Below, in pieces: positions 1 through 6,601 of a stretch of 33,755 bases of DNA. This DNA is from Desulfobacteraceae bacterium (lineage in GTDB: Bacteria; Desulfobacterota; Desulfobacteria; Desulfobacterales; Desulfobacteraceae), in contig JAAEKY010000938.1 of the NCBI GenBank assembly GCA_024227235.1, positions 1 through 33,755 on the forward strand, read 5' to 3'. Each line of letters opens with the position of its first letter. Positions within the stretch are counted from its first letter, which is position 1. The notes beneath the pieces were generated by a model that was not told the origin of the DNA, did no database searches, and saw nothing but the letters and a program-made list of their open reading frames with translations. The translations under genes and the position numbers were made by a program.

Positions 1-821
1 TTATCAATAGTTGCAATAGCTGAATAGCTTAATGCGATGGGTAGAGTATGATGGCGACGGATAGCAAAGGTGCCTCCAGATGCTAATGCTGGAACATCAT
101 ACTTTGGAGCACTTGCTTCACCACCGAGTTTTATTTCAAGCTTACATGCTTCTGAACTAGCCGGACCCTGATTTATAACCCTTACAGTAAATGCAATTTC
201 ATCAGTAACATTTGGGTGTTCAGGAGATTTTGTAAAGCTGTTTATAATCAAATCTGGTTTAAGAGCTGCTCGAACCATTGGCTTAACAGTTTTTATTATA
301 CATCTGGGACGCAATTGCACTCTTCCTGAAGAATTATTAGTTTCGTTTGATTCAGGAATCAGTTTCCCAGGATCTACATCAACTTTAACATATGTTGTTT
401 TTGATATTTTAATATTAGTAATATAAGTAACTTGACCTCCGGCATTTTTTAAAAGCCCTTTTCTATCAAGTTGTCTAAAAGGAATATTATAATTTTTCGA
501 AGGCTTGCCTGTTACTCTTACTTTAACAGATCCTTTATTAAAAAGTTGAGTGACAAGCTTACCTTTACTATAATTTTTAATGGTTAATTTAACCATGCAA
601 TTTTTACTAAGTTCAACGTTTGAAACCGTCAGATCAGGTTTGATTGATTTCAATACGGCCTTAGGTATTTGCTTAGCCTTAATTACAGGGGCTCGTTTTG
701 CAGGGCTGAATTTTTTAAGAGGGGAATCTGCATGGACAATGCCAGCAATCATGAATAATAGACATAATAATAAACTGATCGCTATTTTTGATTTAACCAG
801 ACTAAATATAACAGGCTTCAT
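1..821 (-). CDS. Secreted CARDB-domain protein, 3' end outside window
   Basis: The frame is open from an ATG at 821 on the minus strand to the left edge (273 codons), so the C-terminus is missing. An AAAGGG ribosome-binding site lies 8 nt before the ATG. The product starts with a lysine-containing n-region and a hydrophobic core ending near IVHA-DS (about residues 1-30), a typical Sec signal. Two CARDB-like (cell-adhesion-related bacterial Ig-like) segments follow: about residues 58-160, opening KPDLTVSNVEL and ending in the family-typical DPGKLIPESNETNN, and about 180 onward, opening KPDLIINSFTKSPEHPNVTDE with the INQG turn. CARDB repeats are extracellular beta-sandwiches often found in large surface proteins, so more repeats are expected outside the window. 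The function is unknown; the domain call rests on motif recognition. The frame on the opposite strand at 580-882 is antisense to it. Confidence 0.85.
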   Translation of the reverse strand, partial: MKPVIFSLVKSKIAISLLLCLLFMIAGIVHADSPLKKFSPAKRAPVIKAKQIPKAVLKSIKPDLTVSNVELSKNCMVKLTIKNYSKGKLVTQLFNKGSVKVRVTGKPSKNYNIPFRQLDRKGLLKNAGGQVTYITNIKISKTTYVKVDVDPGKLIPESNETNNSSGRVQLRPRCIIKTVKPMVRAALKPDLIINSFTKSPEHPNVTDEIAFTVRVINQGPASSEACKLEIKLGGEASAPKYDVPALASGGTFAIRRHHTLPIALSYSAIATID

Positions 822-1335
822 GATTTTCCCTTTTAAGGCGATGGTTGTTTTTAAGTTTCTCAATACTCTATTAGTATCGTAAAATCAGGTCAAGGTTCAA
901 AAAAAATAAATTTTAAATATAGTTAATCAATCTGTATGCTTCATCGTGATAAACAGAAAGAATCCGATCTGTGTATTGTAGACGCAGGATTTAGTTTCTT
1001 ATAATAAAAAAAATATCGACTTTGAATATTATTGTTTGAATATTATTACTGTACAATTGTACATCCGGCGTTTAGAATAATAACCACAAACAAAGAAACA
1101 AGATGAATTGGTAAAAAAATACCAAATACTTTGTTTAAGCATGGGACATTTGAGCTTCTTGTCAAAGGTTACCTGAAAAGGATACACATATGTTTTAGGG
1201 CAGTAAAAAGTTTAAAATAGTGCCTGTAATCAGCATTTTACTTGTTCGGGTTTATTAATTACAAGTATTGCTAACCAGTAAAGAGCATTAAATAGTTTTA
1301 TGGAATTTAAATAAACATATAAGGATGCCGACTTT
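822..1335. other. 514-nt divergent intergenic region
   Basis: This stretch separates the CARDB gene (minus) from the PilZ gene (plus) and holds no plausible gene. Its one notable structure is at 1021-1063: a 14-bp tandem repeat followed by a 14-bp perfect palindrome, listed separately. The rest is AT-rich and without a hairpin or motif I can name. I looked for a c-di-GMP riboswitch because of the PilZ gene downstream and did not find its conserved core. Confidence 0.6.
1021..1063. promoter_or_regulatory. Tandem 14-bp repeat plus palindrome, operator-like
   Basis: TTTGAATATTATTG (1021-1034) is followed directly by TTTGAATATTATTA (1035-1048), and then by the perfect 14-bp palindrome TGTACAATTGTACA (1050-1063). 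The block lies between two divergent genes, 273 nt before the PilZ start and 200 nt before the CARDB start. Such a cluster is typical of a repressor or activator site, but no regulator can be named from the sequence. Confidence 0.4.
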
Positions 1336-1635
1336 ATGGATAAAAAAAGCTTAGAGGACCAAGATATTGAAAAACGCTTATCTGCACGAAAAAAATTGCA
1401 TACAATAGTAAAAGTCGTTAATAAAGATACCGAATTCAGGGAAGAAACTGTAAATTACAGTCTTACCGGTCTTTTCGTTAAGTGCAATTTACCGGATCAA
1501 TACGAGCTTAACAATAAAGTTGACGTCTCTTTTGTTGATGAAAATGGTATCGCGCAAAACCACACTGGAAAGATTGTCAGAAAAAGTGAAAAAGGCATTG
1601 CTGTCCATTATTTAAAAAGGGCCAATTATATATAA
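1336..1635 (+). CDS. Small PilZ-domain protein (c-di-GMP binding)
   Basis: A 99-residue protein that is essentially one PilZ domain. Both signature elements of c-di-GMP binding are present: RxxxR as R14-LSA-R18, and (D/N)xSxxG as N40-YSLT-G45. The rest has the alternating hydrophobic pattern of the six-stranded PilZ barrel and ends soon after the last strand. No output domain is attached, so it would act as a single-domain c-di-GMP receptor through a protein partner; the partner is not evident here. AAGGA lies 11 nt before the ATG, a slightly long spacing. The gene is transcribed alone, with a convergent EF-hand gene ending 10 nt downstream. Confidence 0.8.
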   Translation: MDKKSLEDQDIEKRLSARKKLHTIVKVVNKDTEFREETVNYSLTGLFVKCNLPDQYELNNKVDVSFVDENGIAQNHTGKIVRKSEKGIAVHYLKRANYI

Positions 1636-1645
1636 TTCTTCTTTG

Positions 1646-2149
1646 CTATATTGTTACATCTAAATCGCCTGATCTGGATTCCAGATATTCTAAAAGTTGC
1701 GCCAGCAATGTCTCATCATCTAACTGATATGTGGAATCTTCACCATTTTGAGCTTCATATGCTGAGATAACCTGCTGTGGCGGTGGAGGGGGGGCAAATC
1801 CTGCCTCATCAAGAACCGATCGAAGTTCAGAACCATTCAACTTGCCGTCTCCATCTGTATCAAAATCAAGGAAACTGCTGGCTAATACACTTCCGGTTAC
1901 TTTTAATATGCCTTCATTCAAGGTATTGTATTCAGACTCAGATATTGATCCATCAGAATCTGAATCCACTGTATCAAAGACCCCAAGTGGATCTACTGAA
2001 GAATTGCCAGCACCCGTCGGTGGCGGTGGAGGCGGCTGCCCGCCTATCCCTCCAGCTCCTTGTTGTCCTTGTGAACCTGTTGCACTCTGTTGATAGCTAA
2101 ACGAAATCATATTGATAAGATTGCTTGTGCTTGAGATATTTGAAACCAT
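1646..2149 (-). CDS. Proline-rich EF-hand protein
   Basis: A 167-residue protein with two canonical 12-residue EF-hand loops: D62-S-D64-S-D66-G-S-I-S-E-S-E73 and D97-T-D99-G-D101-G-K-L-N-G-S-E108. Each has acidic residues at positions 1, 3, 5 and 12, so Ca2+ binding is likely. Poly-proline runs flank the pair (about 39-44 and 120-124), and the N-terminal 35 residues are Ser/Gln/Gly-rich. I see no clear Sec signal, so its location is uncertain. GGAG lies 9 nt before the ATG. Upstream at 2217-2265 is a -10-like hexamer preceded by three tandem 11-bp repeats, an arrangement shared with the other EF-hand gene in this window. A role in Ca2+ binding or buffering is inferred; no partner is known. 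Confidence 0.75.
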   Translation of the reverse strand: MVSNISSTSNLINMISFSYQQSATGSQGQQGAGGIGGQPPPPPPTGAGNSSVDPLGVFDTVDSDSDGSISESEYNTLNEGILKVTGSVLASSFLDFDTDGDGKLNGSELRSVLDEAGFAPPPPPQQVISAYEAQNGEDSTYQLDDETLLAQLLEYLESRSGDLDVTI

Positions 2150-2216
2150 GACCTGTCTCCTTTCATTTTTAATGGGAACTGTAATTATTTAAAAGTCTCC
2201 TATCCTGATTAATTGT

Positions 2217-2265
2217 ATAATACCTACCAATTGTGGAGATCTTGTGATGAAAGTGTGTAGAAAAA
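2217..2265 (-). promoter_or_regulatory. Promoter with three tandem 11-bp repeats (site C)
   Basis: In plus-strand order the site reads -10 hexamer complement ATAATA (2217-2222; TATTAT on the minus strand), a 10-nt spacer, then GTGGAGATCTT, GTGATGAAAGT and GTGTAGAAAAA (2233-2265). It lies 68-116 nt upstream of the EF-hand gene start at 2149. The 11-bp periodicity and overlap with the expected -35 position fit tandem binding by an OmpR/PhoB-family regulator. The same layout occurs at 6461-6509 and 10552-10600. Binding by the regulator at 8158-8865 is an inference. Confidence 0.55.
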
Positions 2266-2370
2266 ATGAGGTGTTGTTATAAAATTTTCAAAAAAATGTT
2301 ATAAGCATAACTAAAAAACATACAACCATTGATTTAATTATAAAGATTTAAAGAAATTTAAGGAGATAAA

Positions 2371-4371
2371 ATGTATACAAATCTTTTCAGTCCAATAAAA
2401 ATAAACAATTTAGAAATTAAAAACCGAATCGCTTATCCGTCTCTTGGGCTGTTATTTTCCTATGATACAAAACTGAATGATAAATATTATAATTATTTTA
2501 ATGAAATTGCCAAAGGTGGGGCAGGTATCGTAACCATCGGCCCTGTCGGTATCGATTTTATAGGATCTGGGTTTGTGCCCTTGTCACTTGCAAAAGATGA
2601 GGCCATTGATTCGTTTATCAAAGCAACAGATATGATTAAATCCCACGGTGCAAGACCCTGGGCACAATTATTTCATGGCGGTGCGTATACCAATCCGTTC
2701 CTTATTAATAATGAAACACCCATAGCCCCTTCTGCTGTTTTTTCTAAATACTCAAAAATTGAGCCAAAAGAAATGAGTATTGATGATATTCAAACTGTTC
2801 AACAGGCTTTTGTAAAAACTGCAGAGCGAGCAAAAAAAGCTGGATTTGAAGGCATAGAAATTATCGGTTCGGCAGGTTACTTGATTACCCAGTTTTTATC
2901 ACCTCTCACAAATAAAAGAAAAGATGACTATGGCGGTAATTTTGAAAACCGAACCCGATTCCCAAGACAGATTATTGAAAAAATGCGGGATAAACTTGGC
3001 GCCTCATTTCCAATCGGGGTGAGAATGGCAGGAAATGATTTTGTCCCCGGAAGCATAGAAGACACACAAACACCTGAGATTGCAAAAATTTATGAAAAAG
3101 CCGGAGCAGATGTTATCAATGTAACAGGTGGCTGGCATGAGTCAAAAATTCCTCAGCTTCCCATGGAATTACCCCGATCTGGATTTTCCTATCTGGCCAT
3201 GAATATCAAACAGGCTGTTTCTATTCCTGTCATGGCTTCCAACAGAATTAGTACACCCGATCATGCTGAAAAGATTATCAGGGATGGTCAGGCAGACATG
3301 GTTAACCTTGGACGGGTATTAATAGCTGATCCATTCTGGCCACAAAAAGCAAAATCAGGAAAACCTGAAGAAATCAGGCCTTGTGTGGCGTGCTCTCAAG
3401 GTTGTACTGATGAGATATTTTCCGGCCGGCCTGTGTCCTGTATTGGAAATGTCCGGGCAGGTTATGAACAAGAAAGGCAAATTACAAAATGTAAAGCGCC
3501 AAAAAATATCATGGTTGTCGGTGCGGGTGTTGCAGGCCTTGAAGCAGCCATTACAGCTAAAAAAGCCGGGCATACTGTTGAAATATATGAAAAAGCCGAT
3601 GATATCGGTGGACAAATCTGGATTGCAGCCGCTCCCCCTCATAAGCAGGAACTCTTAGAATATGTCCGGTATTACAGGGCTATGCTCAAAAAGTATGAAA
3701 TTCTGGTTCACTTAAATACAAAAGTTGACCTTGATTTGATCAAAAAAACAAACCCGGATCATATCATCATAGCCCAGGGTGCCAAACCCCTTATTCCCCC
3801 AATTGAGGGAGCAGATAACCCTAGTATCTTATCCTCTTGGGATGTTTTAAAAAATAGTCCTTTCCTGGGTAAAAACGTTGCCGTGATCGGCGGCGGCGCT
3901 GTGGGCCTTGAAACAGCATTTTTTATCGCTCAAAAAGGAACGCTTACGCCTGAAATGCTTCATTTTTTGGTAACCTATGATGCTCTGGAACTTGAACGTT
4001 TGAAGCATTATATGTTTAATGGCACTTCAAAAGTAACCGTATTTGAAATGCTGCCAAAAGCCGGTCAGGATGTAGGGAAATCAACCAAATGGATTTTAAT
4101 GAACAATCTAAAAAGATATGGGGTTCAAATTAAAACCAATTCAAAAGTACTTTCCATTAAAGACGGACATGTTGAATTTGAAAATGGAGATCAAACGTTT
4201 CAGGAACAATTTGACTCTGTAATTATGGCGGGTGGTTCTTTACCGGTTCAGGATCTTGAAAAACAAATGGAAAATCAGGATATTTCTTTTTCCACTATTG
4301 GCGACTGTGTTAAGCCAGGCAAATTAAATGATGCCATTTTAGGAGGGTTTTCAGAAGCGATCAAGCTTTAG
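2371..4371 (+). CDS. 2-enoate / 2,4-dienoyl-CoA reductase family flavoenzyme (FMN, FAD, 4Fe-4S)
   Basis: A 666-residue old-yellow-enzyme-type reductase with the full three-part layout of E. coli FadH. Residues 1-360 form the FMN TIM barrel with Y170 (GYLITQF) and H256 (GWHE) at the positions of the FadH catalytic Tyr/His pair. A Cys cluster C338-x2-C341-x3-C345-x11-C357 has the spacing of the FadH [4Fe-4S] site. A first dinucleotide fold has GAGVAG at 384-389 (FAD), and a second has GGGAVG at 507-512 (NAD(P)H). The extra segment after the second fold and the GKSTKW motif recall clostridial 2-enoate reductases, so the substrate may be a free enoate rather than a dienoyl-CoA. The C-terminal STIGD motif is the usual FAD-binding end. 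AAGGAG lies 6 nt before the ATG. No beta-oxidation neighbours are present, and it is probably monocistronic and cytoplasmic. Confidence 0.88.
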   Translation: MYTNLFSPIKINNLEIKNRIAYPSLGLLFSYDTKLNDKYYNYFNEIAKGGAGIVTIGPVGIDFIGSGFVPLSLAKDEAIDSFIKATDMIKSHGARPWAQLFHGGAYTNPFLINNETPIAPSAVFSKYSKIEPKEMSIDDIQTVQQAFVKTAERAKKAGFEGIEIIGSAGYLITQFLSPLTNKRKDDYGGNFENRTRFPRQIIEKMRDKLGASFPIGVRMAGNDFVPGSIEDTQTPEIAKIYEKAGADVINVTGGWHESKIPQLPMELPRSGFSYLAMNIKQAVSIPVMASNRISTPDHAEKIIRDGQADMVNLGRVLIADPFWPQKAKSGKPEEIRPCVACSQGCTDEIFSGRPVSCIGNVRAGYEQERQITKCKAPKNIMVVGAGVAGLEAAITAKKAGHTVEIYEKADDIGGQIWIAAAPPHKQELLEYVRYYRAMLKKYEILVHLNTKVDLDLIKKTNPDHIIIAQGAKPLIPPIEGADNPSILSSWDVLKNSPFLGKNVAVIGGGAVGLETAFFIAQKGTLTPEMLHFLVTYDALELERLKHYMFNGTSKVTVFEMLPKAGQDVGKSTKWILMNNLKRYGVQIKTNSKVLSIKDGHVEFENGDQTFQEQFDSVIMAGGSLPVQDLEKQMENQDISFSTIGDCVKPGKLNDAILGGFSEAIKL

Positions 4372-4879
4372 CTCAGAATGGCTTGGGCTATTGAGGAAGC
4401 AGATTTTGAGTTCCATCAAATTAACAGGCATTCGGTAGCTTTCGGTCAGACACTATTTAGTTGAATAAAAAATATTTGTTTTGTTCAAAAACAATATTTT
4501 TTCATATTCTCCTACTATGAAATTTATTTCATACGCTTTTATTTGGAGTTTATTCATTGAATTCAGGATATTACCCAATAATATCAGGGAAAACCATTAG
4601 GAAAAAATTTACCATATTTAATACATTTTGTACTGAGAAAAAAATTACTCAAAAAAACTGTAAATATTGCTGTTGTTGCCACTCGGCGGTCATTTAAGAC
4701 GGCATGTTTTTTGCATATGTTGTCTTTGATTTATTGTAAAAATACACTATTATAGCATACAAGAAAGGAATGATGATTAAAAAGAGAATATTAATTATTA
4801 CACTCATTCGTTTGCTATTAGCGAAAAACAGAGAATTGAAAATGATAAAAAAAATGCATTTTGAAAAAGGAGTTCAAAA
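4372..4879. other. 508-nt intergenic region
   Basis: No gene is visible. At 4388-4425 there is a segment resembling 6021-6058, and at 4467-4502 an AT-only imperfect hairpin (AAAAAATATTTGTTTT against its complement) followed by T-rich DNA, which could end transcription of the reductase gene but is thermodynamically weak. The AAGGAG before the PEP-CTERM gene lies at its right end. Confidence 0.5.
4388..4425. repeat. Direct-repeat copy 1 (matches 6021-6058)
   Basis: About 36 bp resembling 6021-6058 with the shared core CAGATTTTGAGTT-CATCAAATT. On the minus strand both copies read as the C-terminus FD(E/G)TQNL-x-x-Q followed by a stop, but here a stop codon lies just before the Phe. It looks like the tail of a gene whose better copy is at 6021. 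The two copies bracket the PEP-CTERM genes in the same orientation. Confidence 0.4.
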
Positions 4880-5725
4880 ATGAACAATATCAGAAACTGT
4901 ACTGTTTTTATAGCTATTATGTATCTAATTCCTAAGTTTGGTCGTGCGATCTGTGCAATAGTGTTATGTGGATTCATGGTCTCAACCGCATCAGCAGCCA
5001 TTGTTAGTTTTTCAACAACTGAAGGCTATAGTGCCGGTGATCTGGCTGGCCAGCCGTCGATAGGCGGCAGCGTGTGGGAGGTGACTACCAACTCCACCTC
5101 CAACTTTTTTGATGTTTACCAGGGTGTTGGTGTTGGTAGTACTGGTGTTCACACGGAAAGTTTGAAGGTAGAATTGAGCAATCGTGCCAATCCACCTGTA
5201 TACGATTATGCAACCAAGCGTATGGTTCCGATTACGGGCCAATTTACCGCCGGCTTCAGCGTATATTATAGCCATTATACCGACGATGTGGGTGATGAAA
5301 CCAGTATCTCCTTAGGGCAGCAAAAAGATTCGGGTTGGGGAGTTTATCTCGGCATGAACAAAACCGGAAGTAACTCAATGGCCTATCACGACGGTTCTGG
5401 ATGGACTCAGATTACAACTGGCCTTGCAGATCTAAAGTGGTATGATGTGGAAATCAGCGGTGATGTGTCAACGGGTCTTTTCGATATCAGCATTTACCGT
5501 GAGGAAGATACTCACCTGATCGGGAGTGCAATCGGTCTTTCGTTTCGTGACAGCCCTACAGAGCTTGCCTACATGATGCTGACAAATGAGGGTTCAACTT
5601 TTGATGGCGGTGCCTATGCTCACTACTACGATGACTTGTATTTGAATGCTGTCCCCATCCCAGGTGCCCTTTTATTACTTGGAAGTGGTCTGCTTGGCCT
5701 TGTAGGTTTAAAAAGAAGGAAGTAG
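4880..5725 (+). CDS. PEP-CTERM-type exported protein
   Basis: A 281-residue protein with a long N-terminal signal (hydrophobic core about 22-40, cleavage likely after the ASA near 38-40). Its C-terminal sorting signal has PIPGA at 259-263, the hydrophobic stretch LLLLGSGLLGLVGL and a KRRK tail, the three parts of a PEP-CTERM tag. Such proteins are processed by an exosortase during export of surface or extracellular-polymer material; no exosortase gene lies in this window. The body (about 45-250) is rich in aromatic and Gly/Ser residues, in the style of a concanavalin-like or DUF642-like beta sandwich, but I cannot assign a domain. AAGGAG sits 8 nt before the chosen ATG. A decayed second PEP-CTERM gene follows 10 nt after its stop. 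Confidence 0.8.
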   Translation: MNNIRNCTVFIAIMYLIPKFGRAICAIVLCGFMVSTASAAIVSFSTTEGYSAGDLAGQPSIGGSVWEVTTNSTSNFFDVYQGVGVGSTGVHTESLKVELSNRANPPVYDYATKRMVPITGQFTAGFSVYYSHYTDDVGDETSISLGQQKDSGWGVYLGMNKTGSNSMAYHDGSGWTQITTGLADLKWYDVEISGDVSTGLFDISIYREEDTHLIGSAIGLSFRDSPTELAYMMLTNEGSTFDGGAYAHYYDDLYLNAVPIPGALLLLGSGLLGLVGLKRRK

Positions 5726-5735
5726 CAAGTTGTAA

Positions 5736-5926
5736 AACAATTCAGGAGGGGATATTTTTAAGCCCGATGCGGGTTTTGGTAATGATACCAACATACTTTT
5801 TATCGAGAATATGGTTGCTTATCTTGGAGGTGAGGCATGCCCTGTGCCTGTACCATCCACAATTTCTCTTTTTGGTACCAGTCTACACTGGGTCTTGCAG
5901 GGGTTAACAGAAAAAAACAGCAATAA
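5736..5926 (+). pseudogene. Decayed PEP-CTERM gene, C-terminal remnant
   Basis: From 5736 the frame reads without an ATG through GFGNDTNILFIENMVAYLGG and then CPVPVPSTISLFGTSL, the start of a PEP-CTERM signal. It then loses frame near 5886. In the frame that takes over, LGLAGVNRKKQQ and a TAA stop (5924-5926) supply the missing hydrophobic segment and basic tail. Removing two bases at 5886-5887 joins the two parts into VPSTISLFGTSLLGLAGVNR, a standard PEP-CTERM end. The 5' part of the gene is absent, since the frame is closed by TAA at 5733. The likely history is a second PEP-CTERM gene that was truncated and frameshifted. Confidence 0.65.
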
Positions 5927-5942
5927 ATTATAATCAAACCAC

Positions 5943-5976
5943 AAGGCAGAGCCGTTCATTTGCTACTGCCTTTTTT
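5943..5976 (+). terminator. Rho-independent terminator
   Basis: The stem AAGGCAG-AGC (5943-5952) pairs with GCT-A-CTGCCTT (5962-5972) with one bulged A and a 9-nt loop, and runs into TTTTTT. It ends the PEP-CTERM transcript on the plus strand. Confidence 0.75.
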
Positions 5977-6020
5977 ATTTTTTCATTCCATTTTTTAATA
6001 GATAAAAAATTTTGTTTAAC

Positions 6021-6178
6021 CTATTGATGAACCAGATTTTGAGTTTCATCAAATTCAGAATCCAATAGAGTTTGGGTGGTCTCTTTTCTGAGCAACTCAA
6101 TGTCGTCAATCCGGATTTGTACCAATTGACCATTCTTATCCCAGTTAATCATTGATTTTTGTTTTTTTTTGGAACCAT
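6021..6178 (-). pseudogene. Short reading-frame remnant, includes direct-repeat copy 2
   Basis: On the minus strand a frame reads MINWDKNGQLVQIRIDDIEL and on to FDETQNLVHQ with a stop at 6021. Its first ATG has no ribosome-binding site, and a competing frame (reading through CPTWFQKKTKIND) is better preserved upstream of about 6160, across a run of nine A/T. This suggests a frameshifted small gene. The last 36 bp recur at 4388-4425. I do not recognise the family. The stretch 6179-6270 beyond it shows nothing further. Confidence 0.3.
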
Positions 6179-6270
6179 GTTGGACAAAGTTCTCCTGTAA
6201 TTTGATATGGAGAATTGCAAGTCATTATGGCTGTGACTTTTGGCAGGTTATGATAAAATGAACTCAATAA

Positions 6271-6420
6271 TTACCCGAAGCCGTATTTTATGACTTGATC
6301 TATGATGAATTTTGCCACTTCCTTTGCTGTGTACCCCCGTCTATCGAATGGATCAAAGACAAACCCTTGAGAACTTATAACAAGTCGGGAAAGATGACTT
6401 TCTTTTGATAGCTCTTCCAT
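6271..6420 (-). CDS. 49-residue PqqD-like small protein
   Basis: A short but well-presented frame: AGGAGGG lies 5 nt before the ATG at 6420 and the stop is TAA at 6271. The segment LVISSQGFVFDPFDRRGYTA resembles the opening of short PqqD-family peptide-binding proteins (pattern GFvFDP-x-tG-x-sYt). At 49 residues it is only about half of a PqqD domain, so it may be a truncated gene rather than a working protein. Its promoter region at 6461-6509 has the same layout as those of the two EF-hand genes in this window. The function is unknown, and the family call rests on one motif. Confidence 0.4.
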   Translation of the reverse strand: MEELSKESHLSRLVISSQGFVFDPFDRRGYTAKEVAKFIIDQVIKYGFG

Positions 6421-6460
6421 GGTCCCTCCTATTTTTACAATGCCAGTTTAATCTGTAAAA

Positions 6461-6509
6461 AGTTTACCAGAAGAATATGGAGATATTATGAAGACAATGT
6501 GTGAAACTT
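6461..6509. promoter_or_regulatory. Three tandem 11-bp repeats in divergent region (site A)
   Basis: In plus-strand order: AGTTTA (6461-6466; TAAACT, a weak -10, on the minus strand), a 10-nt spacer, then ATGGAGATATT, ATGAAGACAAT and GTGTGAAACTT (6477-6509). On the minus strand it would drive the 49-residue gene at 6420. On the plus strand it ends 10 nt before a possible -35 (TTGAAA, 17-nt spacer, TACCTT) for the histidine kinase gene, so it could also serve autoregulation. It matches the sites at 2217-2265 and 10552-10600. Confidence 0.5.
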
Positions 6510-6601
6510 AAGGGAAAATTGAAATAATTAGAAATATGGGTTACCTTATCTTCATACATAAACCCGATAGTTTAAATAATTTATTCAAAGGTTTTATTCG
6601 G

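Noticed and set aside
580..882. 100-residue plus-strand frame near the left edge
   Set aside because: It is antisense to the CARDB gene, which has a signal peptide, ribosome-binding site and domain motifs; this frame has none of these.
822..1335. c-di-GMP riboswitch before the PilZ gene
   Set aside because: The conserved GEMM core sequence is not present in this region.
1777..2100. Two plus-strand frames across the EF-hand gene
   Set aside because: They are opposite-strand images of a gene with two canonical EF-hand loops and rely on its proline/glycine codons.
4467..4502. AT-only hairpin as a terminator of the enoate reductase gene
   Set aside because: The stem has almost no G-C pairs and a bulge, so I mention it only within the intergenic entry.
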